From assembly GCA_002480735.1 (NCBI GenBank), contig DLCS01000208.1:1-5722 (forward strand): 5,722 nt of DNA, given 5' to 3'. Every line of letters begins with the position of its first letter. Within the stretch, counting starts at the first letter, position 1. The stretch is from Bacillaceae bacterium UBA7792 (GTDB taxonomy: Bacteria; Bacillota; Bacilli; Bacillales; Cytobacillaceae). The translations under genes were made by a program, and so were the position numbers. Under the pieces are notes generated by a model. It was not told the DNA's origin, searched no databases, and saw only the letters and a list, made by a program, of their open reading frames with translations. Positions 1 through 5,722 of this stretch are shown piece by piece.

Positions 1-9
1 AATGACTCT

Positions 10-1710
10 TTAGTTCGAAAAGCTTGGCTTTACATAGTGCCTTTCTTCACTGACCGTCGCAAAGCATTGAAGGACATCAATTTCGCTCACCGTCTTCGCC
101 AGCTCCTGAAGTCTAGGGATATATTCCTTCACATACTCACGGACCTCCGTGAAAAGATCGTATTCTAGCTCAACACTTTTTTCCTCTGCTTGCAGGATGA
201 GCGCTTCCTTTTCTTTCAAAGCGGGAGTAATAAAACGTTCCGCATTCGTTAAAGTCTGCTTCCGTTCATACTGCCCCTCCTGTAATAGATGGAGGTTAGC
301 CCTTGTCACTTCAATATAGTAGCCAAATACACGGTTATAGCCGACCTTCAGTGATTTAATTCCTGTCTTCTCTCGCTCTTCTTTCTCCAGCTGAGCAATC
401 CAGGTCTTACCGTTTCTGCTCGCATCGCGATATTTATCGAGCTCTTCATGGTAGCCATCACGAATAAGATTTCCATCCTTGATCGATAAGGGGGGGTTGT
501 CCACAATCGCTCTTTCTAAAAGATCGACGATCTCCTCACAGGGATCAAGCCTTTCTGCCAATCTTTCAGCCTCATCATGATTTAATTGTGAAATGGTTTC
601 TTTCAGAGCTGGGATTTGTTGCAGGGAGCGCTTCAATTGAATAAGATCACGCGCATTGACATTTCCAAATGCAACTCTTCCTGCCAGCCGTTCTAAATCA
701 TAGACCTCCGTCAATTTTTCACGAATTTCCTGCCGCTCAAAATAATGGGTTAAGAAAGCTTCCACAAGGGACTGACGACGGACGATATCCTTCTTTTGAA
801 TCAGAGGTCTATCAATCCATTGCTTGAGTAGTCTGCCCCCCATCGCTGTTTTGGTCTCATCTAATAGCCATAATAGAGAGCCCTTTTTCCCCTTGGAGCG
901 AATGGTTTCTGTTAGCTCAAGGTTACGCTTAGAATAATAGTCAATTTTCATAAATTGCTGGATTTCATAGGGAGCTACAATTTGTAAATGGTCAAGACTT
1001 CTATTTTGCGTACGGTATAAATAGTTAAACAATCTCGCAATCGTTGTAGAAAGCTTCGGATCATTCAGCTTGTTTAATAGATGCTGATAGGACCCGCTGA
1101 TTTCCTCTTTCTCCTCAAAGGAGAGAGTTGCCCCAAACCGCTCCCGTATTTTGTTTTGCATGGATTCAGGGGCGGTTGCTGAAATGACAATCTCTTTCGC
1201 ACCAGACAAAGCAATCTCATTCAAAAGAAGCTCGGTATCCCCCTCAAGTAATGTCACCTTGCTTTCACCGGTTGTCAAATCGCTATAACCAAAGCCGAAG
1301 GATTCCTGCTCAAAAATACTGAAGGTTGCGATATAGTTATTTTCCTTCTCACTTAATCCGCGACCCTCCATCATCGTCCCCGGCGTGATCAGTTGAACAA
1401 CCTCTCTTTTTACGACGCCTTTGGCCTGCTTCGGCTCCTCGGTTTGCTCGCATATGGCGACTTTGTAGCCCTTCTCAATCAGTCTTTCAATATACTGGGA
1501 AGCAGAGTGGTAAGGAACTCCGCACATCGGAATGCGTTCCTCACCGCCTCCTTCCCGGCTCGTTAACGTAATTTCTAACTCCACCGATGCTTTGAGGGCA
1601 TCGTCAAAAAACATTTCGTAAAAATCACCTAATCGAAAAAATAAAAAGGCATCTTGGTAGTCTGCCTTCACCTGTAAATATTGCTGTATCATTGGCGTGT
1701 ATGTAGCCAT
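10..1710 (-). CDS. mutS: DNA mismatch repair protein MutS, N-terminal 566 residues, ended by an in-frame stop before the ATPase domain
   Basis: MutS binds mismatches and small loops in DNA and recruits MutL. The protein starts [13 protein letters not shown]. The mismatch-reading Phe-X-Glu motif is F30-Y31-E32 in GDFYEMF, followed by IPMCGVPYH (60-68) and AICEQ (85-89). Connector, core and lever regions follow, with a clamp region near 408-540 containing [13 protein letters not shown] (457-469) and [12 protein letters not shown] (489-500). A full MutS has about 850-870 residues. Here a TAA at 10-12 ends the frame after KPSFSN, so the Walker A ATPase and the C-terminal dimer regions are missing. 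The three codons past the stop (R-V-I) still look like MutS, which suggests a nonsense change or a base error near the window edge rather than a natural end. The start is supported by GGAGG at 1717-1721, 6 nt before ATG. The gene lies behind the cotE terminator and has its own promoter; mutL normally follows in Bacillus. Family identity is near certain, but whether the gene is functional is open. Confidence 0.93.
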   Translation of the reverse strand: MATYTPMIQQYLQVKADYQDAFLFFRLGDFYEMFFDDALKASVELEITLTSREGGGEERIPMCGVPYHSASQYIERLIEKGYKVAICEQTEEPKQAKGVVKREVVQLITPGTMMEGRGLSEKENNYIATFSIFEQESFGFGYSDLTTGESKVTLLEGDTELLLNEIALSGAKEIVISATAPESMQNKIRERFGATLSFEEKEEISGSYQHLLNKLNDPKLSTTIARLFNYLYRTQNRSLDHLQIVAPYEIQQFMKIDYYSKRNLELTETIRSKGKKGSLLWLLDETKTAMGGRLLKQWIDRPLIQKKDIVRRQSLVEAFLTHYFERQEIREKLTEVYDLERLAGRVAFGNVNARDLIQLKRSLQQIPALKETISQLNHDEAERLAERLDPCEEIVDLLERAIVDNPPLSIKDGNLIRDGYHEELDKYRDASRNGKTWIAQLEKEEREKTGIKSLKVGYNRVFGYYIEVTRANLHLLQEGQYERKQTLTNAERFITPALKEKEALILQAEEKSVELEYDLFTEVREYVKEYIPRLQELAKTVSEIDVLQCFATVSEERHYVKPSFSN

Positions 1711-1743
1711 ATAAATCCTCCAAAACTTTCATTCGTCCTATTT

Positions 1744-1772
1744 ATTATAGCATAGGTCGTTTTTTCGGTGTA
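1744..1772 (-). promoter_or_regulatory. Predicted SigA-type promoter of mutS with extended -10
   Basis: On the minus strand a perfect TATAAT (1744-1749) is preceded by TGC (1750-1752), giving an extended -10 of the form TGnTATAAT. The best -35, TACACC (1767-1772), is 17 bp upstream and matches TTGACA at only 3 of 6 positions, which an extended -10 can compensate for. The start point would fall near 1737, giving a leader of about 27 nt with the mutS ribosome binding site. It sits just after the cotE terminator, so mutS is probably transcribed separately from cotE. Confidence 0.7.
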
Positions 1773-1790
1773 TCGTTTGGAATGTTATCC

Positions 1791-1824
1791 AAAAAGAAAA
1801 ACTAGGAAGCAACCCTCCCTAGTT
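1791..1824 (-). terminator. Rho-independent terminator after cotE
   Basis: Read on the minus strand, arms at 1815-1824 and 1800-1809 (AACTAGGGAG against CTTCCTAGTT, with one G-T pair) form a 10-bp stem around a 5-nt loop. The run TTTCTTTTT (1791-1799) follows. It begins 5 nt past the cotE TAG stop and separates cotE from mutS. Confidence 0.88.
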
Positions 1825-1829
1825 ATTTT

Positions 1830-2372
1830 CTACTCCTCTTCAGCTCCGACCAAGAAATCAGGATCTAAATCCTCAAATTCTTCATCATCTACATCATAGA
1901 TGTCATCGTCATCTTCTTTATGTTTTCCAGGATGGACTTCAACGCATACCTTCGTTTCACCAATAACCTCTACAAGAAACTCCCTTTCCACATGAACAAC
2001 AATTTTGTTTCCGTTCGGTGTGATGACAGCTTCAATGCAGTTTGGCTGCTGTAGAACCTTGACAATTACATCGTGGTCGTCTAAGCAATCTGGGTCGCGA
2101 TATTTCAGCTTAATGGTATCTGTATATTCTACTCGCTCAGTGACGACTTCCGTTTGTGTATTATCATTAAAGGAGTACCAAACATTAATGTCATAGTAGC
2201 CGCTAACTTCTACAGTTTTTCCAACCTTTTTCGCCTTGTACGTATGGTTGATGATCCAACATCCAAGAATGCTTGTTGGATTGTGCTTAGGGCAAATCGT
2301 ATGATTGGATTGGGTGAATTTTCTTCCTTTCGCTACGACCGCTTTTGTGATAATCTCTCTGTATTCTCCCAT
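1830..2372 (-). CDS. cotE: Outer spore coat morphogenetic protein CotE
   Basis: CotE is a mother-cell protein that forms a layer around the forespore and directs assembly of the outer coat. The 180-residue product closely resembles B. subtilis CotE (about 181 residues). It has the N-terminal block [20 protein letters not shown], then [10 protein letters not shown] (about 34-43), [10 protein letters not shown] (58-67), [10 protein letters not shown] (about 105-114), PNGNKIVV and GETKVCVEV. An acidic Asp/Glu-rich tail from about residue 152 ends in [12 protein letters not shown], as in the family. There is no signal peptide or membrane segment. The frame is open 7 codons further, to a GTG at 2391-2393, but that GTG abuts AGGAGGG (2384-2390), the ribosome binding site for the ATG at 2370-2372. 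The ATG also matches the known CotE N-terminus. The gene stands alone between terminators, with sporulation-type promoters upstream. Confidence 0.96.
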   Translation of the reverse strand: MGEYREIITKAVVAKGRKFTQSNHTICPKHNPTSILGCWIINHTYKAKKVGKTVEVSGYYDINVWYSFNDNTQTEVVTERVEYTDTIKLKYRDPDCLDDHDVIVKVLQQPNCIEAVITPNGNKIVVHVEREFLVEVIGETKVCVEVHPGKHKEDDDDIYDVDDEEFEDLDPDFLVGAEEE

Positions 2373-2383
2373 TCTCGAGCGAA

Positions 2384-2390
2384 CCCTCCT
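2384..2390 (-). promoter_or_regulatory. cotE ribosome binding site (decides the start)
   Basis: AGGAGGG on the minus strand lies 11 nt before the ATG at 2370-2372. This is a little long but strong. It shows that the in-frame GTG just upstream is not the start. Confidence 0.85.
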
Positions 2391-2406
2391 CACTTAAGTT
2401 TCACTT

Positions 2407-2436
2407 CATCCTATGCGGGATATTAGACTAGTGTGC
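2407..2436 (-). promoter_or_regulatory. Proximal cotE promoter, SigK- or SigE-type (predicted)
   Basis: On the minus strand GCACA (2432-2436), 16 bp, then CATAGGATG (2407-2415) fits the SigK pattern (KMACM, 16 bp, CATANNNTA) except for the last base. With a 14-bp spacer, GCACACT also matches the SigE -35 (KMATAYT) at 6 of 7 positions, so SigE use is possible. The start point would fall near 2400, about 28 nt before the cotE ATG. B. subtilis cotE is known to use two mother-cell promoters. Confidence 0.6.
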
Positions 2437-2531
2437 TTATCTTTTTACCCGAGCATATAGGCTTCTCGCCCATGTTTTCTGCATTAGGCTCCTGAAACAG
2501 TCATTAGAATGAATATAGTCCATCCTATGCG
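2407..2531 (-). repeat. Pair of perfect 11-bp direct repeats in the cotE upstream region
   Basis: CGCATAGGATG occurs on the minus strand at 2407-2417 and again at 2521-2531, 114 bp apart. Each copy is the -10 region of a predicted sporulation promoter. A 9-bp inverted pair, ATTAGACTA at 2422-2430 and TAGTCTAAT at 2551-2559 on the plus strand, accompanies them. The rest of this gap (2373-2586) shows no convincing gene. Confidence 0.75.
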
Positions 2532-2550
2532 TTCACCCATAATTAGGTGA
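2521..2550 (-). promoter_or_regulatory. Distal cotE promoter, SigK-type (predicted)
   Basis: On the minus strand TCACC (2546-2550), 16 bp, then CATAGGATG (2521-2529) has the same layout and the same -10 as the proximal copy. The -35 fits SigK; the 14-bp-spacer SigE match is poor. The start point would fall near 2514, giving a leader of about 140 nt before cotE that runs through the proximal promoter. Confidence 0.5.
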
Positions 2551-2586
2551 TAGTCTAATCAAATGAAAAGAAATCGGTCAGACGCC

Positions 2587-2617
2587 AAAAAACCCCACAC
2601 CGTAATCGGTATGGGGT
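2587..2617 (-). terminator. Rho-independent terminator after ymcA
   Basis: On the minus strand an 11-bp stem (2607-2617 with 2592-2602, one T-G pair) closes on the 4-nt loop ATTA. Six T residues (2587-2592, the first within the stem) follow. It lies 28 nt past the ymcA stop and ends the miaB-ymcA unit. Confidence 0.92.
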
Positions 2618-2645
2618 AGCAACAAAGTCTGGAAAAAGAGCCTTA

Positions 2646-3077
2646 TTAATGGTGATGCGAACATTCTTTGTTCTTAATTTCTGCTCCTGTTTCACCGCTC
2701 AAAAGGTCTCCACCTGTGGAGGTAATGATTTCATCGGTTACTTTGTTGGAGATGGTCGAAGCAACGAGCTGCAAGAGATCGTTCACATCGCCCTGGGATT
2801 GCTTGAATTCCTGAACAACTGGAATGGCATCCAGTTCTGCCTCAATTTTTGCAATCTTGTCCTCTGTTCTCTTTAATGCTTCAGGCTTGCCATAATGATG
2901 TAAATTAACGGCTTGTTTTTGTAGCCCCTTAATTTCATCAATTAGTTGGCGAACCTTTTCATTCTCATGAATTTGTGCTTCCGCTCTTTTGAAAAAATCT
3001 ACTTCCTCTGTCTCGGAGATCATTTTCGCAATTTCACGAGCTTTTTCGACGATTTGATCCTTTGTATACTTAGCCAT
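2646..3077 (-). CDS. ymcA: RicA/YmcA, RicAFT (Y) complex subunit acting with RNase Y
   Basis: In B. subtilis, RicA (YmcA) joins RicF (YlbF) and RicT (YaaT) in a complex that carries iron-sulphur clusters and FAD. The complex supports RNase Y maturation of mRNAs and is needed for biofilm formation, competence and sporulation. The 143-residue product is as long as B. subtilis YmcA and shares MISETEEVDFFKRAEAQI (about 19-36), LQKQAVNLHHYGKPEALKR, VNDLLQLVASTISNKVT (98-114) and IITSTGGDLL (117-126). It is soluble and largely helical (YlbF/YmcA family). C139 near the C-terminus corresponds in position to the cluster-ligand cysteine near the end of B. subtilis RicA; three histidines follow. The ATG is 1 nt after the miaB stop, and GAGGTGA (3084-3090) lies 6 nt upstream inside the end of miaB, so translation is probably coupled. 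A terminator follows. Confidence 0.95.
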   Translation of the reverse strand: MAKYTKDQIVEKAREIAKMISETEEVDFFKRAEAQIHENEKVRQLIDEIKGLQKQAVNLHHYGKPEALKRTEDKIAKIEAELDAIPVVQEFKQSQGDVNDLLQLVASTISNKVTDEIITSTGGDLLSGETGAEIKNKECSHHH

Positions 3078-3078
3078 C

Positions 3079-4623
3079 CTATCTCACCTCTACCCGTTGT
3101 ACTTCCTCTATCATTTCTCCATTTAACGACCATGTTTTGGCATCTGTAATTTTGACCTTCACAATTTTGCCAATGGCTGTCTTTGGACCAATAAAGTTTA
3201 CAAGCTTATTTCTTCTTGTATAGCCAGCAAGGACGTCTGGATTATTCTTACTTTCACCTTCAACTAATACTTCAACAATCCTGTCTTGGTATTTTTTCAT
3301 TGCTTCAGCGGAAAGCTCATTGACCAATTCATTTAGTCGTTGAAGACGTTCTTTTTTCACTTCCATTGGTACGTTATCAACCATTTTTGCTGCAGGTGTG
3401 CCCTCACGTGGAGAATAGATGAATGTATAGGCAGCTTCATAACCTACCTCACGATATAAAGACAACGTTTCTTCAAACTGCTCATCCGTTTCATTCGGAT
3501 AACCGACGATGATGTCAGTGGTTAATGCTACATCTGGGATCGCAGCCTTGATTTTACGAACAAGCTCTAAATAATGTTCTCTCGTATATTTACGAGCCAT
3601 AATCTTAAGGACATCTGTTGAACCTGATTGAACCGGGAGATGGATATGCTCCATCAGGTTACCGCCTTTTGCGAGAACTTCAATCAAATGATCATCAAAA
3701 TCACGAGGATGGCTCGTTGTAAAGCGAACACGTGGGATATCAATCTTGCGAATTTCATCCATTAAGTCACCAAGACCATACTTCATATCCTCGAAGTCTT
3801 TTCCGTACGCATTGACGTTCTGTCCAAGAAGTGTAATTTCTTGATAGCCCTGAGCCGCCAATTGACGAACCTCTTGAATAATTTCCTCAGGACGACGGCT
3901 TCTTTCCTTTCCGCGTGTATAGGGAACAATACAGTACGTACAGAACTTATCACAGCCGTACATGATGTTCACCCACGCCTTTATGTTGCCGCGGCGTACC
4001 TTCGGAAGGTTTTCGATGACATCGCCCTCTTTGGACCAAACTTCAACTACCATTTCTTTGGACATATATGCCTCATGAAGAATACTTGGAAGACGATGAA
4101 TATTATGTGTTCCAAAGATCATGTCGACATGCTGATACGTTTTGAGAATTTTGTTAACTACGGATTCTTCCTGAGACATACAGCCGCAGACACCAAGTAG
4201 TAAATCAGGTCTCTGCATTTTCAATGATTTCAGGTGACCAAGCTCACCAAACACCTTATTTTCAGCATTTTCACGAATGGCACAAGTGTTCAATAGAATG
4301 ACATTCGCATCTTCAGGGGTATCGGTTGGTTCATAGCCTAATGCTAGAAAAATTCCAGCCATCACCTCTGTATCATGCTCGTTCATTTGACAGCCGTAAG
4401 TACGGATATAGAATTTCCGGTCCTTTCCCATTCCTTTAAATTCTTCAGGGATGGAAAAATCATGATGATATTGTACTTCTTCCTTACCCCTTTTCTTTGC
4501 TTCCTTTAAGGAAGGAGGAACATACACTGCTTCAAAGTACTTGCTGTAATCCGTGGCGGATTTTTTGTCCGAAGAATTTGCAGCTTGTACTTGCTGACCT
4601 TCTAATCGTTGTTTTTCGTTCAT
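3079..4623 (-). CDS. miaB: tRNA-2-methylthio-N6-dimethylallyladenosine synthase MiaB
   Basis: MiaB is a radical SAM methylthiotransferase that converts i6A37 to ms2i6A37 in tRNAs reading UNN codons. The 514-residue product matches the long Bacillus form (YmcB, about 509 residues). A charged N-terminal stretch of about 68 residues precedes the UPF0004 domain, which supplies auxiliary [4Fe-4S] cluster cysteines C78 (YGCQMN), C114 (NTCAIRE) and C148 (GCMSQE). The radical SAM cysteines C224, C228 and C231 lie in [18 protein letters not shown], followed by [10 protein letters not shown] (265-274), [10 protein letters not shown] (326-335) and [19 protein letters not shown] domain (about 448-504) closes the protein. 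All catalytic motifs look intact. The frame is open 45 codons further upstream to 4758, but the ATG at 4621-4623 gives the family N-terminus MNEKQ and has AGAAAGGGG 6 nt upstream. The extension would also cover a predicted promoter. It forms an operon with ymcA. Confidence 0.97.
   Translation of the reverse strand: MNEKQRLEGQQVQAANSSDKKSATDYSKYFEAVYVPPSLKEAKKRGKEEVQYHHDFSIPEEFKGMGKDRKFYIRTYGCQMNEHDTEVMAGIFLALGYEPTDTPEDANVILLNTCAIRENAENKVFGELGHLKSLKMQRPDLLLGVCGCMSQEESVVNKILKTYQHVDMIFGTHNIHRLPSILHEAYMSKEMVVEVWSKEGDVIENLPKVRRGNIKAWVNIMYGCDKFCTYCIVPYTRGKERSRRPEEIIQEVRQLAAQGYQEITLLGQNVNAYGKDFEDMKYGLGDLMDEIRKIDIPRVRFTTSHPRDFDDHLIEVLAKGGNLMEHIHLPVQSGSTDVLKIMARKYTREHYLELVRKIKAAIPDVALTTDIIVGYPNETDEQFEETLSLYREVGYEAAYTFIYSPREGTPAAKMVDNVPMEVKKERLQRLNELVNELSAEAMKKYQDRIVEVLVEGESKNNPDVLAGYTRRNKLVNFIGPKTAIGKIVKVKITDAKTWSLNGEMIEEVQRVEVR
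3084..3090 (-). promoter_or_regulatory. ymcA ribosome binding site inside the end of miaB
   Basis: GAGGTGA on the minus strand lies 6 nt before the ymcA ATG and overlaps the last miaB codons. With the 1-nt gap between the genes this implies co-transcription and probable translational coupling. Confidence 0.8.
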
Positions 4624-4629
4624 GGGTAT

Positions 4630-4638
4630 CCCCTTTCT
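4630..4638 (-). promoter_or_regulatory. miaB ribosome binding site (decides the start)
   Basis: AGAAAGGGG on the minus strand lies 6 nt before the ATG at 4621-4623. The alternative in-frame ATG at 4756-4758 has no comparable site, so the shorter protein is chosen. Confidence 0.8.
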
Positions 4639-4660
4639 GTATAAATAATCAAATGCGCCC

Positions 4661-4685
4661 AGATTTTTCGAGCTCGCTCGAATCT
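4661..4685 (-). other. Hairpin in the miaB mRNA leader
   Basis: On the minus strand TTCGAG (4677-4682) and CTCGAA (4667-4672) form a perfect stem around CGAG. AGA (4683-4685) pairs with TCT (4661-4663) across a 3-nt A bulge. It is followed by A residues and not by T residues, so it is not a terminator in the gene direction. Read on the plus strand it is followed by TCTTTTTT, but no plus-strand gene leads into it. A T6A6 palindrome (4685-4696) adjoins it. Its role is unknown. Confidence 0.5.
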
Positions 4686-4712
4686 TTTTTAAAAAATTAT
4701 GCACATTATTAA

Positions 4713-4741
4713 AGTATAAACCCAACTCAAATTGAATACAA
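4713..4741 (-). promoter_or_regulatory. Predicted SigA-type promoter of miaB-ymcA
   Basis: On the minus strand TTGTAT (4736-4741), 17 bp, then TATACT (4713-4718) resembles a SigA promoter, with the -35 matching at 3 of 6 and the -10 at 5 of 6 positions. The start point would fall near 4706, giving a leader of about 83 nt with the hairpin and ribosome binding site. The korB terminator upstream makes a separate promoter for miaB necessary. Confidence 0.5.
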
Positions 4742-4796
4742 TAGGAAGCTTCTTTCATGCCAGCTCGCCGATAGTTAGTTGTTCAAGCCAAACTTA

Positions 4797-4802
4797 ATCA
4801 TA
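4797..4802 (-). promoter_or_regulatory. Candidate activator-dependent -10 element upstream of miaB
   Basis: TATGAT on the minus strand matches TATAAT at 5 of 6 positions. The -35 position (4820-4825, CAATAT) is poor, as expected for a promoter that needs an activator. The start point would fall near 4790, placing the adjacent Crp/Fnr-like box at about -41.5. Transcription would give a miaB leader of about 167 nt. Sequence inference only. Confidence 0.35.
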
Positions 4803-4823
4803 ACAAAAAATAAACATAAATAT

Positions 4824-4839
4824 TGTGACAACGGTCACG
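4824..4839 (-). promoter_or_regulatory. Crp/Fnr-family-like operator upstream of miaB
   Basis: The plus strand reads TGTGA-CAACGG-TCACG, matching the Bacillus Fnr consensus TGTGA-N6-TCACA at 9 of 10 fixed bases. It contains a perfect inverted repeat GTGAC-AACG-GTCAC (4825-4838). It lies directly beyond the T-tract of the korB terminator. A CcpA cre site is an alternative: 4826-4839 fits TGWAANCGNTNWCA with 2 mismatches, but the perfect symmetry is centred at 4831.5, which suits the Crp/Fnr reading better. No regulator gene is in view. Confidence 0.45.
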
Positions 4840-4842
4840 ATC

Positions 4843-4872
4843 AAAAAACAACCCCAAACAGATGGGGTTGTT
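4843..4872 (-). terminator. Rho-independent terminator after korB
   Basis: On the minus strand AACAACCCCA (4863-4872) pairs with TGGGGTTGTT (4847-4856) as a 10-bp stem with a 6-nt loop. A T run (4843-4848, two of them within the stem) follows. It is 22 nt past the korB stop and separates kor expression from miaB. Confidence 0.92.
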
Positions 4873-4894
4873 CCTGACGCTTCCGCATTTCTTA

Positions 4895-5722
4895 TTACAT
4901 AAACTCTTCTACTAACTTATCAAAATGAGCTCCGTCTAATTGCAGATCTGCCTCGACAAGAGGTGCTTCGGAATATCCTTTAAGAAGCTCTTGGTAGGAA
5001 GGGCGTTCTGTATTTTGATAAATGAGACCCGTTACCAAACCATTGTGCTTCATTAAGGTTTGCATCGCTTCTTCACGGTTAGAAGGATCATAGCCTTCGA
5101 TATCTGATAGCTTTGTTAGGTTTTCTTTAAACCAATCATAGGTATTGACCTTGTTATAAGTAACACAAGGGCTAAATACGTTGATTAAAGAGAAGCCTTT
5201 ATGCTTCATTCCTGCTTCAATTAATGCTGTTAAGTCCTTTAGATCAGTGGAGAAGCTTTGCGCTACAAAGGTTGCTCCTGCTGTTAAAGCCATTTCCATC
5301 GGTGCGATCGGCTGTTCTACAGAGCCCTGTGGCGTAGATTTTGTTTTAAACCCGGTTGCTGACCTCGGAGATGTTTGACCTTTTGTTAACCCATATATTT
5401 GGTTGTCCATAACGATATAAGTAATATCGATGTTGCGACGAATTGCGTGAATCGTGTGTCCCATCCCGATCGCAAAGCCGTCACCGTCACCACCGGAAGC
5501 AATAACCGTTAAATCACGATTGGCCATTTTTACACCCTGGGCAATTGGAAGAGAACGACCATGGATTCCGTGGAAGCCATAGGAATTAATATAGCCTGAA
5601 ATACGTCCCGAACAACCGATACCTGAAATGACCGCTAAATTTTCTGGCTCCAGCCCTACATTTGCTGCTGCACGCTGAATAGCTGCCTGTACGGAGAAGT
5701 CTCCACAGCCTGGGCACCAGTT
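4895..5722 (-). CDS. korB: 2-oxoacid:ferredoxin oxidoreductase beta subunit (KorB type), partial at its 5' end
   Basis: With an alpha subunit (KorA, normally encoded just upstream), this enzyme oxidatively decarboxylates 2-oxoglutarate or a similar 2-oxoacid to the acyl-CoA and reduces ferredoxin. The beta subunit binds thiamine diphosphate (ThDP) and a [4Fe-4S] cluster. The 275 visible residues begin NWCPGCGDFS at the right edge; roughly a dozen N-terminal residues are missing compared with Bacillus homologues. Cysteines C3, C6, C37 (GIGCSG) and C186 (FSPCVTYN) are spaced like the four cluster ligands of the Sulfolobus enzyme. The ThDP/Mg motif runs from GDGDG (78-82) to DNQIYGLTKGQTS (about 106-118). 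The ATG at 5525-5527 is internal: the 65 codons upstream are conserved KorB sequence with the first three ligand cysteines. The gene ends in tandem TAA codons and a terminator. The true substrate (2-oxoglutarate, pyruvate or other) cannot be fixed from this subunit. Confidence 0.94.
   Translation of the reverse strand, partial: NWCPGCGDFSVQAAIQRAAANVGLEPENLAVISGIGCSGRISGYINSYGFHGIHGRSLPIAQGVKMANRDLTVIASGGDGDGFAIGMGHTIHAIRRNIDITYIVMDNQIYGLTKGQTSPRSATGFKTKSTPQGSVEQPIAPMEMALTAGATFVAQSFSTDLKDLTALIEAGMKHKGFSLINVFSPCVTYNKVNTYDWFKENLTKLSDIEGYDPSNREEAMQTLMKHNGLVTGLIYQNTERPSYQELLKGYSEAPLVEADLQLDGAHFDKLVEEFM

Noticed and set aside
2373..2393. Upstream GTG start adding 7 residues to CotE
   Set aside because: The GTG abuts the AGGAGGG ribosome binding site, so the added codons would consist largely of that site; the ATG at 2370-2372 matches the known CotE N-terminus.
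4667..4690. Plus-strand terminator (hairpin followed by TCTTTTTT)
   Set aside because: No plus-strand gene or promoter leads into it, so it is listed only as a leader hairpin on the minus strand.
4624..4758. 45-residue N-terminal extension of MiaB
   Set aside because: No ribosome binding site before the upstream ATG, no resemblance to MiaB, and the stretch contains a predicted promoter and a leader hairpin.
4826..4839. CcpA cre site
   Set aside because: Two mismatches to the cre consensus, and the perfect palindrome is centred one base off the cre centre; kept only as an alternative reading of the Crp/Fnr-like box.
2005..5378. Plus-strand open frames of 63-119 codons opposite cotE, ymcA, miaB and korB
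   Set aside because: They are antisense shadows of well-conserved genes, have no recognisable protein features, and most lie wholly or largely within a real gene.
5525..5527. ATG as the start of the 2-oxoacid oxidoreductase subunit
   Set aside because: The frame continues to the right edge with conserved KorB sequence including the first three cluster-ligand cysteines, so this Met is internal.

Overview
The window reads as a chromosomal segment of a low-GC, spore-forming member of the Bacillaceae. The evidence is a CotE spore-coat protein, a RicA/YmcA homologue, strong AGGAGG-type ribosome binding sites, U-tailed terminators, and the gene order miaB-ymcA-cotE-mutS known from Bacillus. All genes lie on the minus strand, so transcription runs from high to low coordinates. 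No tRNA, rRNA, CRISPR array, insertion sequence or phage gene was found.

In transcription order: (1) korB, the beta subunit of a 2-oxoacid:ferredoxin oxidoreductase, cut by the right edge and closed by a strong terminator. (2) A gap of about 270 bp with a palindromic Crp/Fnr-like box, two candidate promoters and a leader hairpin. (3) A tight miaB-ymcA(ricA) pair: the tRNA methylthiotransferase MiaB, then RicA of the RicAFT (Y) complex, separated by 1 nt and closed by a second terminator. (4) A regulatory gap of about 270 bp carrying two similar sporulation-type promoters with identical 11-bp -10 regions. (5) cotE, closed by a third terminator. (6) mutS with its own extended -10 promoter. Its frame meets a stop codon at positions 10-12, just before the ATPase domain would begin.

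The genes form four transcription units rather than one pathway. KorB, MiaB and RicA are all linked to iron-sulphur clusters. That makes the Crp/Fnr-like box just downstream of the korB terminator, about 41.5 bp before a candidate start point, a plausible link between oxygen or metabolic state and miaB-ricA expression; this is inference. CotE organises the outer spore coat and is expected to be made only in the sporulating mother cell, which fits its isolation between terminators and its promoters.

I see no clearly new multi-gene system. The points most worth a second look are the in-frame stop in mutS, the duplicated cotE promoter architecture and the miaB upstream control region.
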